From NCBI RefSeq assembly GCF_036227405.1, contig NZ_CP109473.1, positions 868,001 through 932,000 of the forward strand: a stretch of 64,000 nt of DNA. Reading direction: 5' to 3'. This stretch comes from Streptomyces sp. NBC_01460 (GTDB lineage Bacteria; Actinomycetota; Actinomycetes; Streptomycetales; Streptomycetaceae). Shown one piece after another: positions 17,743-26,625 of the stretch. Both the position numbers and the translations under genes were made by a program. Within the stretch, counting starts at the first letter, position 1. Each line of letters starts with the position of its first letter. The notes beneath the pieces are model-generated. The model saw only the letters and a program-made list of their open reading frames with translations, did not search any database and was not told the origin of the DNA.

Positions 17743-20601
17743 GTGACATCCGCACATCCCGTCGCGGGCCCGGAGGCTCCTGGCCAGGACCCGGTCATCG
17801 GCGCTCTGGGAACCCTCGGCGGACCGGTCGACTGCACCGGGCTGCGGAGCCTGTCCCTGGAAGGGCCCCAGGTCCTGTGGCTGGTCGTGGGCGGCGCCCT
17901 CGACCTGTTCGCGGTGGACGCGCTGGAGCAGGGGCACTGGCACTTCCTGGGCAGGCTCGAACCGGGGACGCTCGTCCTGGGTCCGGTCGAGGGCCCGCAG
18001 CACACCCTGGTCGGCCGGCCGCTCCAGGAGTGCGTGCTGCGGCGGATCCCGCTGCGTGAGCTGTACCGGCCGGACTACGCCGACCAGGGGGCGTACGAGG
18101 CGCAGTACCGCAGCCGTTACGACACCGGGGACGCGACGCTCAGCCTGCTGGAGCACGCCTTCTCGCTCGGCGTGGGCCGGAGCCGGCGGGTGCTGTTCGA
18201 GGCCCCGCTGGACGGGCGGACCACCTTCGACGGGGCGGTGGGCGACGACGACGTCCTGTGGCTTCCGGTGTCGCCGGGCAGTGTGCAGTACGGCGCCGCG
18301 TTCAGCGCCGAGGCGGCGGGGGACCTGCTGGTCGACCCGTCGATGTGGCAGGGGATGGTCAACCAGCAGTACCGCCTGCTGTCGGCGCTGGACCGCTGGA
18401 TCGAACAGCTGGAGCGTGCGCACGAGGACCGGACCGCGGCCGGCATGAAGGCGGGCGAGGCCGTCCGCAAGGAGGCCGACCAGGCGCTGCTGACCTCGAT
18501 CGGCCGGTCCGGCAGGGGTGCCTCGCGTGCGACGGGCGCCTCGGACGACGCGGTGTACGCGGCGTGCCGTCTGGTGGCCCGGGACTCCGGGATCGTCCTG
18601 GCGGAGCCCTCGTCGGGCGGGGCGGTGAGCGACCGGATCGACCCGGTCGAGCGGGTCGCGGTCGCCTCGCGCGTCCGTACCCGCGCGGTCCGGCTGGCCG
18701 GGCGCTGGTGGCGGGAGGACTCCGGTCCGCTGGTGGGTCACCGCGCCGCGTCCGGGGCGCCGGTCGCCCTTCTCTGGCGCCGCGGACGCTACGAGGCGGT
18801 CAACCCTCTGACGGGACGGCGCAGCCGGATCGACCGCGCCTCGGCCGAGGAGTTCGAGGAGCGCGCCGTGATGTTCTACAGGCCGCTGCCGGAGCAGCCG
18901 CTGTCCAGGAGGCAGTTGCTGCGCTTCGGTCTGTTCGGGACCCGTGGCGACCTGCGGAAGCTGGTGCTCGCCGGTCTGGTGACGGTCGGGCTGGGTTCCC
19001 TGGTGCCCCTCGCGACCGGCAGGGTGCTCGGCGTGTACGTGCCCACCGCCCAGACCTCCCTCATCGTGCAGGTGTCGCTGGCCGTGATCATCGCCGGTGT
19101 CGTCTCGGCCGCCTTCATGCTGCTCCAGAACCTCACGATCCTGCGGATGGAGGGGCGTATCGAGAGCACGCTCCAGCCCGCGGTCTGGGACCGTCTGCTG
19201 AGGCTGCCGACGAAGTTCTTCACCGAGCGGTCCACGGGAGAGCTGGCGAGCGCGGCGATGGGGGTGAGTGCCATCCGCCGGGTGCTCTCCGGCACCGGGC
19301 CGGTCGTGGTGCAGGCGGGCACTCTCGGGGCGGTGAACCTGGGCCTGCTGCTCTGGTTCAGCGTCCCGCTGGCTCTCACCGCCGTCGCGATGCTGATGGT
19401 CATCGCCGGGGTGTTCCTCACCATGGGCATGTGGGAGCTCCGGTGGCAGCGCCGGCTGGTCGAGCTGGGGAACAAGCTCAACAACCAGGCGTTCCAGACG
19501 CTTCGGGGACTGCCCAAGCTGCGGGTCGCGGCGGCGGAGAGTTTCGCCTACGGGGCGTGGGCGTCGGAGTTCGCACGCAGCCGTGAGCTGCAGAAGCGGG
19601 CGGGCCGGATCAAGAACCTCACAACGGTCCTCAACGCGGTCTACCTTCCGCTGTGTTCGCTGGTCATCTTCGTCCTGCTGGCCGGCCCCGCGCGCGGGTC
19701 CCTGACGGCCGGTGAGTTCCTGACCTTCAACACGTCCGTGACGATGCTGCTCACGGCCGTCACCCAGCTGACGGGTGCCTTCGTGTCCGCCGCTGCGGTG
19801 CTGCCGATGTTCGAGCAGATCAAGCCGGTGCTCGACGAGGCACCCGAGGTGCGCGGTGCCAGCACCCAGCCGGGCGAGCTGACCGGGGAGATCGAGGCGA
19901 GAGGCGTGACCTTCCGCTACTCCGACGACGGTCCCGTCGTCCTCGACGAGGTCTCGCTGACCGTGCGGCCGGGCGAGTTCGTGGCGATCGTGGGCCCCAG
20001 CGGGTGCGGCAAGTCGACGCTGCTGAGGATGCTCATCGGCTTCGACAGGCCGGTCTCGGGCAGTGTCCTGTACGACGGGCAGGATCTGACGTCACTCGAC
20101 CAGGCGGCCGTGCGCCGTCAGTGCGGGGTCGTCCTGCAGAACGCCCAGCCGCTGTCCGGGTCGATCCTGGACTGCATCTGCGGCGCCGAGGTCTTCACCC
20201 AGGAGGAGGCGTGGGAGGCCGCCGCCATGGCGGGGCTGGCCGAGGACATCAAGCGCATGCCGATGGGGCTGCACACGATGATCTCCGGGGGCGGCTCGAT
20301 CTCCGGCGGGCAGCGCCAGCGGCTGATGATCGCCCAGGCTCTCGTCCGGCGTCCCCGTGTGCTCTTCTTCGACGAGGCGACCAGCGCACTGGACAACGAG
20401 ACCCAGCGCACCGTGATCGAGAGCACCAAGTCCCTGCGGGCCACCCGGGTCGTGATCGCGCACCGGCTGTCCACGGTCATGGACGCCGACCGGGTCGTCG
20501 TCATGGCCGACGGCCGTGTCGTGCAGGAAGGGCCGCCGGCCGTGCTCCTCGCGGACACGGGCGGGCAGCTCCACGAGCTGGTCCGGCGCCAGATGAGCTG
20601 A
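17743..20601 (+). CDS. Second NHLM-type ABC transporter, permease/ATPase
   Basis: A 952-residue protein with a GTG start one base after the previous stop. About 390 N-terminal residues have no membrane segments and include a beta-rich, cyclic-nucleotide-binding-like stretch, as in the second ABC protein of NHLM bacteriocin systems. A six-helix exporter domain follows (about 400-690). The nucleotide-binding domain has Walker [10 protein letters not shown], signature ISGGQRQR and Walker B VLFFDEATSALD. It has no peptidase domain. It likely works with, or dimerises with, the C39-containing exporter. Confidence 0.9.
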   Translation: MTSAHPVAGPEAPGQDPVIGALGTLGGPVDCTGLRSLSLEGPQVLWLVVGGALDLFAVDALEQGHWHFLGRLEPGTLVLGPVEGPQHTLVGRPLQECVLRRIPLRELYRPDYADQGAYEAQYRSRYDTGDATLSLLEHAFSLGVGRSRRVLFEAPLDGRTTFDGAVGDDDVLWLPVSPGSVQYGAAFSAEAAGDLLVDPSMWQGMVNQQYRLLSALDRWIEQLERAHEDRTAAGMKAGEAVRKEADQALLTSIGRSGRGASRATGASDDAVYAACRLVARDSGIVLAEPSSGGAVSDRIDPVERVAVASRVRTRAVRLAGRWWREDSGPLVGHRAASGAPVALLWRRGRYEAVNPLTGRRSRIDRASAEEFEERAVMFYRPLPEQPLSRRQLLRFGLFGTRGDLRKLVLAGLVTVGLGSLVPLATGRVLGVYVPTAQTSLIVQVSLAVIIAGVVSAAFMLLQNLTILRMEGRIESTLQPAVWDRLLRLPTKFFTERSTGELASAAMGVSAIRRVLSGTGPVVVQAGTLGAVNLGLLLWFSVPLALTAVAMLMVIAGVFLTMGMWELRWQRRLVELGNKLNNQAFQTLRGLPKLRVAAAESFAYGAWASEFARSRELQKRAGRIKNLTTVLNAVYLPLCSLVIFVLLAGPARGSLTAGEFLTFNTSVTMLLTAVTQLTGAFVSAAAVLPMFEQIKPVLDEAPEVRGASTQPGELTGEIEARGVTFRYSDDGPVVLDEVSLTVRPGEFVAIVGPSGCGKSTLLRMLIGFDRPVSGSVLYDGQDLTSLDQAAVRRQCGVVLQNAQPLSGSILDCICGAEVFTQEEAWEAAAMAGLAEDIKRMPMGLHTMISGGGSISGGQRQRLMIAQALVRRPRVLFFDEATSALDNETQRTVIESTKSLRATRVVIAHRLSTVMDADRVVVMADGRVVQEGPPAVLLADTGGQLHELVRRQMS

Positions 20602-20664
20602 GGGTGCGCGCCGGGCGAAGGTCCTCCTCGATCGGCGGGGTATCACCGGACCTGCCAGCCGGCC

Positions 20665-23043
20665 TCAGCCGGCCGCGGGCAGGGGCTGCTCGGTCCAGAT
20701 GGTCTTCCCGGAGCGGGTGTAGCGCGTTCCCCACCTCTGGACGAGCTGCGCGACGATGAACAGGCCGCGCCCGCCTTCGTCCTCGTCGCCGCTGTGGCGC
20801 AGGTGCGGTGAGGTGTGGCCCGTGTCCGCGACCTCGCACAGGACGGTGCGGTCGCGGATGAGACGTACGTGCAGCGGCCCTTCGGCGTACCTGACGGCGT
20901 TGGTCACCAGCTCGCTGACGACGAGCTCGGTCGCGAACGACAGCTCCTCCAGGCCCCAGCGGCGCAGTTGTGCGGTGGCCAGCTCCCTCGCCCGGCCGAC
21001 GGCGACCGGTTCAGAGGGCAGCTCCCATTCGACGACCTGCGAGCTGTCGAGCTCACGGGTGCGGACGAGCAGCAGGGCGGTGTCGTCGGGTGTCGCGCCG
21101 TCCGGCAGGAGTTCCGCCACGGCGCGGTCGCAGAGTTCTTCGAGCGACGCGTGCCGGTCGCCGAGTACCCGCCCCAGGGTGTCGAGTCCGTGATCGATGT
21201 CGCGGTCGCGGGCCTCGACCAGGCCGTCGGTGAAGAGGGCCAGCAGGCTGCCGACCGGCAGCTCGACCTCCATGGACTCGAACGGCAGGCCTCCCAGGCC
21301 CAGGGGCGGGCCGGCCGGCAGGTCGGGGAAGGACGGCCCTCCGTCCGGGGCGACGACCGCCGGCGGCAGGTGCCCGGCCCTGGCCATGACGCAGCGCCGC
21401 GAGACCGGGTCGTAGACGGCGTAGAGACAGGTCGCCCCGGTGGTCACATCGGCGTCCGTGCCGACGGGTGTGCCCAGCTCGCCCCAGCGCTCCTCCGCGG
21501 ACTGGCCGACCAGATCGTCGAGCCTCGACAGCAGTTCGACGGGGTCCAGGTCCAGCTGGGCGAAGGCCCGTACGGTCGTGCGGAGCCGGCCCATGGTGGC
21601 GGCTGCCTGGAGGCCGTGGCCCACCACGTCCCCGACGACGAGCCCGACCCGGGTCCCGGACAGCGGGATGACGTCGAACCAGTCACCGCCGACCCCGGTC
21701 ACGCCGTCGGCGGGCAGGTAGCGGTAGGCGAATTCGACCGCCGACTGCTCCGGCACGTGGTGCGGCAGCAGCTGGCGCTGGAGGGCCAGGGACGCGGAGC
21801 GTTCCCGGGTGAACCGACGGGCGTTGTCGATGGACACCGCTGTCCGGGCGGCCAGTTCGTCGGCCAGTGCCACTTCGCCGCTGTCGAACGTGGCCGAGGG
21901 GGTACCGCGCAGGAAGGTGACGAGCCCCAGCGTGCTGTCCCCGGCCCGCAGCGGTACCACCAGCGCCGCGTCGTCGAGTACGAGACCGCCGGAGGAGAGG
22001 CTGCGGTGCTGCGGCGAACCGGGCGGGTACTCCACGGGTGAGGGGTGCGCATCCGCCTTCTCCCCCGGGGAGGCCTCCGCCGAGCAGCGGGCGACCCGGA
22101 CCAGGGACATCGCCGCCGGGTCGCCGGTGGCCGGCACCTCTCCCTCCAGGACCGCCCTCGAGAGGTCGACCGTGACCGTGGCGGCGAAGTCGGGGACCGC
22201 CACCTCGGTGATCTTCTCGGCGGTGGCCCTCACATCGAGGGCGGTGCCGATGCTGCGGCCCGCCTCGACGAGCAGGGCCAGACGCTGCTGGGCCTTGTAG
22301 CGGTCGGAGATGTCGAAGGCGTCCTCGCACACCCCGAACACATGGCCGTCGGCGTCCTGGAGCCGGTAGTAGGCGCAGGACCAGACGTGGTCCGTCCCCG
22401 GGTCGCTGGGCGGCCGGCCGCGGAAGTGCAGGTCCAGGATCGGGTCGCCGGTGTCCAGTACGTGCTGCATGACCGCGTCGAGCGTGGGCGGATGCCCCTG
22501 CGTCACGAAGCGTCCCTCGGAGTACAGCTCGTCGGCCCGGCGGCCGCGGAACTCGGCGAACGGCTGCCCGATCTCCTGCTCGTACGCCGCGTTGCACCAG
22601 GTCAGGCGCAGGTCGGTGTCGTAGATGGCCAGCCCGAGAGGTGACTGGGTGGCCAGTCCGTTCAACAGGGCCAGCCGGGACTCCCACAGCCGGAGATCCG
22701 TCAGCTCCGTCGCGAGGAGGACGCGTTCCGCCGCGCCGGCGCCCGGGAGAGGACACACCGCGGTGGCGACGGTCAGCTCACGCCCGTCCCGGTGCCGGGC
22801 GGCCCGGATCTCGTTCCCCCGGTGCGGAGCGGGGAACGGACGGGCGTGGGGCGCCGGGCCGGAGGACAGGAACGTGGCCAGGGGCCGCCCGACCACCTCG
22901 TGCGGGCGGTAACCGAACAGCCGCTCCGCCGCGGGGCTCCATCCGATGACCGTGCCCTGGGCGTCGAGGACCGCCGTGGCCGCCCGGCTGACGTCGAGGG
23001 GACCACGGAAGTCGGCAGTCTGCTCCGTGTTCCATGCAGTCAT
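20665..23043 (-). CDS. PAS-PAS-GAF-SpoIIE phosphatase with C-terminal HATPase domain
   Basis: A 792-residue cytoplasmic signalling protein. Approximate order: PAS (15-125, GWSPAAERLFGYRPHEVVGRP), second PAS (130-250), GAF (255-425), PP2C/SpoIIE phosphatase (445-665, with GGDWFDVIPL, VGDVVGHGLQAA and FTDGLVEARDRDID) and an RsbW-like kinase/ATPase fold (675-792, FATELVVSELVTNAVRYA and GGRGLFIVAQL). This architecture is common in Streptomyces partner-switching systems that act on anti-sigma-factor antagonists. No sigma factor or antagonist lies nearby. It converges on the peptide exporter with only 63 bases between and no clear terminator. Confidence 0.9.
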   Translation of the reverse strand: MTAWNTEQTADFRGPLDVSRAATAVLDAQGTVIGWSPAAERLFGYRPHEVVGRPLATFLSSGPAPHARPFPAPHRGNEIRAARHRDGRELTVATAVCPLPGAGAAERVLLATELTDLRLWESRLALLNGLATQSPLGLAIYDTDLRLTWCNAAYEQEIGQPFAEFRGRRADELYSEGRFVTQGHPPTLDAVMQHVLDTGDPILDLHFRGRPPSDPGTDHVWSCAYYRLQDADGHVFGVCEDAFDISDRYKAQQRLALLVEAGRSIGTALDVRATAEKITEVAVPDFAATVTVDLSRAVLEGEVPATGDPAAMSLVRVARCSAEASPGEKADAHPSPVEYPPGSPQHRSLSSGGLVLDDAALVVPLRAGDSTLGLVTFLRGTPSATFDSGEVALADELAARTAVSIDNARRFTRERSASLALQRQLLPHHVPEQSAVEFAYRYLPADGVTGVGGDWFDVIPLSGTRVGLVVGDVVGHGLQAAATMGRLRTTVRAFAQLDLDPVELLSRLDDLVGQSAEERWGELGTPVGTDADVTTGATCLYAVYDPVSRRCVMARAGHLPPAVVAPDGGPSFPDLPAGPPLGLGGLPFESMEVELPVGSLLALFTDGLVEARDRDIDHGLDTLGRVLGDRHASLEELCDRAVAELLPDGATPDDTALLLVRTRELDSSQVVEWELPSEPVAVGRARELATAQLRRWGLEELSFATELVVSELVTNAVRYAEGPLHVRLIRDRTVLCEVADTGHTSPHLRHSGDEDEGGRGLFIVAQLVQRWGTRYTRSGKTIWTEQPLPAAG

Positions 23044-23126
23044 GGCGCCACACCGACCGCCCTTCGTCCCCTACAGAATCCGCCGCACCCGGGGACACCA
23101 CAACCGCGGCACACCGCTCCGACAGC

Positions 23127-23141
23127 GTAGACAGTGTCTAC
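23127..23141. promoter_or_regulatory. Palindrome GTAGACA-G-TGTCTAC, candidate TetR operator
   Basis: Perfect 7-base arms around one base lie just upstream of the truncated MFS gene. The form is typical of TetR-family operators controlling drug-efflux genes. No tetR gene is beside it, which fits loss of sequence at this site. Confidence 0.6.
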
Positions 23142-23149
23142 GGACCCTG

Positions 23150-24076
23150 GTAGACGTCGCCGTCCTCACCCTCGCCATGCGGACACCGACGCACTCCCGT
23201 GCCGGGGCCCAGCGGCTGGACCTCACCGGCGCGGCACTGCTCGCCACCGCGCTCGCGGTCCTGGTCCACGCCCTGTCCGGCATACCGGCGCACGGGTGGA
23301 CGACCGAGCCGACCTGGCTCGGCCTCGCCGCCGTCGCGGGCCTCGCGGCTTCGCTCGTCCTGCACGAACGCCGCACCGGGCACCCGATCGTGCCGTCGCC
23401 GGTGGCGCGGTCCGTACCGGTGACGGCATCGGTGGCGCTCCTGATCCTCACCACCGGCGGCATGTTCGGTGCGCTGTTCGTGTCCACGTTCTTCTTCCAG
23501 GACGTTCTCGGGCTCGGTCCTCTCGCCAGTGGCCTGAGGGGGCTCCCGCTGACCGTGCTCATGGTCCTCGGTGCGCCTGCCGCCGCCGTGGCGCTGCGCC
23601 GGTACGGCCCACGCCGCACCGCGGTCCTCGGTACGGTCCTCGTCGTCCTCGGCACGGCCGGTCTGTCCCGGCTGGGCACGGCCGGCTCGTGGGCGGTCAC
23701 CGGTGTGGCCTTCGCCGTCCTCGGTGCGGGATTCGCCGTCGTCATGGTCACGGCCACCGCGACCGTCGTCGGCGAGGCGCCGTCCGGATACGCAGGGGTC
23801 ATCGGCGGACTCAAGCAGACCGCCATGAACGTCGGCCCGACCCTCGGGATCGCTGTGGCCGCCGGCCTGATGCTGCCCGGACCGTCCGACGCCGGGCACC
23901 GGGTCATGTCCGCCTCGGCAACAGGCCCCACCCTGCTGGTCCTCGCCGGACTCGCGGCCCTCGCCCTGCTCCCGGCATGGCTGCTGCCCACGCGGCCGGT
24001 CCGCGCGGCACCTGACGCGCCGGCAGTGGCGGATTCCGGCGTCCTTCCCGTCGGCCGGCCGGAGCGAAGCGGGTGA
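23150..24076 (+). pseudogene. Truncated DHA2-type MFS transporter lacking its N-terminal half
   Basis: The readable part matches the second half of a 14-helix DHA2 (EmrB/QacA-like) drug transporter: the post-helix-6 linker (RLDLTGAALLATALAVLVHAL), about eight membrane segments, and GGLKQTAMNVGPTLGIAVAAGL near the end. The first in-frame ATG (23177) gives only 299 residues against roughly 450-500 for the family. The bases before it read LVDVAVLTLAM, resembling the helix-1 motif LDVTIVNVAL fused directly to the linker, so an internal deletion of roughly 150 codons is inferred. The upstream operator survives. Probably non-functional. Confidence 0.75.
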
Positions 24077-24099
24077 CCGGCCGGTGCCGGTCGATCCTC

Positions 24100-24131
24100 G
24101 GGGAGGCCGTGCCCCGGGGCACGGCCTCCCC
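24100..24131. terminator. Bidirectional terminator
   Basis: GGGGAGGCCGTGCC and its exact complement flank a 4-base loop between the convergent truncated MFS gene and the transketolase gene. Confidence 0.88.
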
Positions 24132-24137
24132 AGGGGG

Positions 24138-26318
24138 TCAGGACCGCTGTCCGCCGGGCCTCGGGGGCTCCACCGCGTCCCGGATGCTGGCGCGCGCGGC
24201 CGAGGCGACCGCTTCCGCCGTGATGCCGAACTCCTCGTACAGCCGCTGGTAGTCGGCGGACGCGCCGTAGTGCTCCAGGCTGACGATCCGCCCCGCGTCA
24301 CCGACCACCTCGCGCCAGCCCTGGCCCACGGCGGCCTCGACGCTGACGCGGGCGCGCACGTCGGGCGGGAGCACGTCGTCCTGGTAGGGCAGCGGCTGCG
24401 CGGCGAACCATTCGCGGCAGGGCATCGAGACGACGCGTACGGCCAGCCCCTCGTCGACCAGCAGCTTGCGGGCGTCGAGCGCGATCTGGACCTCGGACCC
24501 CGTCGCCACCAGGATGACGTCGGGGGCGCTCCCGGCCGCCTCGACGAGGATGTAGGCGCCGCGCGCCGCTCCCTCGGCGGCGGCGTGGACACCGTCGGCG
24601 CGGTCGAGCACCGGCAGGTTCTGCCGGGTGAGGACGAGGCCGGCGGGGCGGTCGGTGTGCTCCAGGATCGTCCGCCAGCAGACCGTGGTCTCGTTGGCGT
24701 CGCCGGGGCGTACGACGTCGAGCCCCGGGATGGCGCGCAGCGCGGCCAGGTGTTCCACGGGCTGGTGGGTGGGGCCGTCCTCCCCCAGGCCGATGGAGTC
24801 GTGGGTCCACACGTAGGTGGCGGGCAGCTTCATCAGGGCGCCGAGGCGGACCGCGGGCCGCATGTAGTCGCTGAACGTGAGGAAGGTGCCGCCGTAGGGG
24901 CGGGTCAGGCTCTGCAGGGCGATGCCGTTGAGTACGGCGCCCATCGCGTGCTCACGGATGCCGAAGTGCAGCGTCCGGCCGTAGGGGCCTCCGGCGAACT
25001 CCTCGGTCTGCCGGTCGGCGGGGACGAACGAGGGCTCGCCGTCCATGGTGGTGTTGTTGCTGCCCGCGAGGTCGGCCGAGCCGCCCCACAGCTCGGGCAG
25101 CACGGGCGCGAGGGCGGTGAGGACGTTCCCGGAGGCCTTGCGGGTGGCCATGCCCTTGGCGTCGGCCGGGAACACCGGCAGGGCGTCGGTCCAGCCCGCG
25201 GGCAGCTTCTGTTCGCGCAGCCGGTCCAGCAGGGCCGCCCGCTCCGGGGCCGCGGTCCGCCACGTGTCGTAGGCCCGCTGCCAGCTCTCCCGGGCCGCCC
25301 GGCCCCGCTCCCCCACCGCCCGGGTGTGGGCCAGGACGTCGTCCTCGACGGGGAAGAACGCCTCGGGGTCGAAGCCGAGGAGCCGCTTGGTTCCGGCGAC
25401 CTCGTCGTCACCCAGCGCCGCTCCGTGCGCCTTGCCGGTGTTGCGCTTCGTCGGGGCGGGCCATCCGATGATCGTGCGCAGCATGATCAACGAGGGCCGG
25501 GACCGCTCCTGCTTGGCCGTCTCGATCGCGGCGAGCAGCGCGTCGACGTCCTCGACGTAGTCACCCGTCCGGGTCCAGTCCACCGTCTGCACGTGCCATC
25601 CGTACGCCGCGAAGCGCGCCGGGACGTCCTCGCTGAACGAGATGTCGGTGTCGTCCTCGATGGAGATGTGGTTGGAGTCGTAGAACGTGATGAGGTTGCC
25701 GAGCTGCTGGTGGCCGGCCAGGGACGCGGCCTCGGACGCGACGCCCTCCATCATGTCGCCGTCGGACGCCAGCACGTAGACGTGATGGTCGAACGGGCTG
25801 GCCCCGGGGGCGGCGTCGGGATCGAGCAGACCCCTCTCCCGGCGGGCCGCCATCGCCATCCCCACGGAGGCGCCCATGCCCTGGCCCAGCGGGCCGGTGG
25901 TGATCTCGACGCCCCGGGTGTGCCGGTACTCCGGATGGCCGGGGGTCGCCGAGTCCCAGGTCCGGAGCGCCTTCAGGTCGTCCATCTCCAGGCCGTAGCC
26001 GGACAGGTAGAGCTGGATGTAGAGGGTGAGGCTGGTGTGGCCGCAGGAGAGGACGAAACGGTCCCTGCCCAGCCACTGGTCGTCGGCTGGGTCGTGGCGC
26101 ATGACCTGCTGGAACAGCAGGTAGGCGAGCGGTGCCAGGCTCATCGCCGTACCGGGGTGGCCGTTGCCGGTCTTCTGGACGGCGTCGGCGGCCAGCACCC
26201 TGACGGTGTCCACCGCGCGCACGTCCACGTCGCTCCAGCCCGCCCGTTCGGCCACGGGAAGGGCGAGCCCGGCGTCTCGCGATGCCGTGCTGCCGGAAGA
26301 GGATCGCTCGGGCGCCAT
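24138..26318 (-). CDS. tkt: Transketolase
   Basis: A 726-residue thiamine-diphosphate enzyme exchanging two-carbon ketol units in the pentose phosphate pathway. The ATG follows a GAGGGAGA ribosome site. Family hallmarks: QKTGNGHPGTAMSLAPLAYLL near the N-terminus, the ThDP motif GDMMEGVASEAASLAGHQQLGNL with Asn in YDSNHISIE, FGIREHAMGAVLNGIAL in the pyrimidine domain, and THDSIGLGEDGPTHQPVEHL. Full length. It stands alone, without tal, zwf or opcA, so it is probably a second, accessory transketolase rather than the housekeeping copy (inference). Confidence 0.93.
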   Translation of the reverse strand: MAPERSSSGSTASRDAGLALPVAERAGWSDVDVRAVDTVRVLAADAVQKTGNGHPGTAMSLAPLAYLLFQQVMRHDPADDQWLGRDRFVLSCGHTSLTLYIQLYLSGYGLEMDDLKALRTWDSATPGHPEYRHTRGVEITTGPLGQGMGASVGMAMAARRERGLLDPDAAPGASPFDHHVYVLASDGDMMEGVASEAASLAGHQQLGNLITFYDSNHISIEDDTDISFSEDVPARFAAYGWHVQTVDWTRTGDYVEDVDALLAAIETAKQERSRPSLIMLRTIIGWPAPTKRNTGKAHGAALGDDEVAGTKRLLGFDPEAFFPVEDDVLAHTRAVGERGRAARESWQRAYDTWRTAAPERAALLDRLREQKLPAGWTDALPVFPADAKGMATRKASGNVLTALAPVLPELWGGSADLAGSNNTTMDGEPSFVPADRQTEEFAGGPYGRTLHFGIREHAMGAVLNGIALQSLTRPYGGTFLTFSDYMRPAVRLGALMKLPATYVWTHDSIGLGEDGPTHQPVEHLAALRAIPGLDVVRPGDANETTVCWRTILEHTDRPAGLVLTRQNLPVLDRADGVHAAAEGAARGAYILVEAAGSAPDVILVATGSEVQIALDARKLLVDEGLAVRVVSMPCREWFAAQPLPYQDDVLPPDVRARVSVEAAVGQGWREVVGDAGRIVSLEHYGASADYQRLYEEFGITAEAVASAARASIRDAVEPPRPGGQRS

Positions 26319-26625
26319 GGTGTTGTCTCCCTCGGATGTCGCTTCTCGTACGACGGGGCCGGTCGGTGCGGCTCGCCACCCCTTCGCATCCTCGGTTCAC
26401 TCGACGCCCTCCGCACCCGGAGCGGGCCCGGCGGTGCGGTGGAGCGCCCGATGCCCGCCGGGCGCGGACGCGCCCGGCGCGGGTGGCGGGGACGCACGCC
26501 CCGCCGACCGGTCGCCTACCCCCGGCGGCCCCCCACAGGCGTGTGCCACCCCGCGTCGACCAGGACGGGCCCCCGGATTCCCGGAGGGCCGGTACAGCGG
26601 GCGGAGGGTGTGGCACAGTCGTGCG

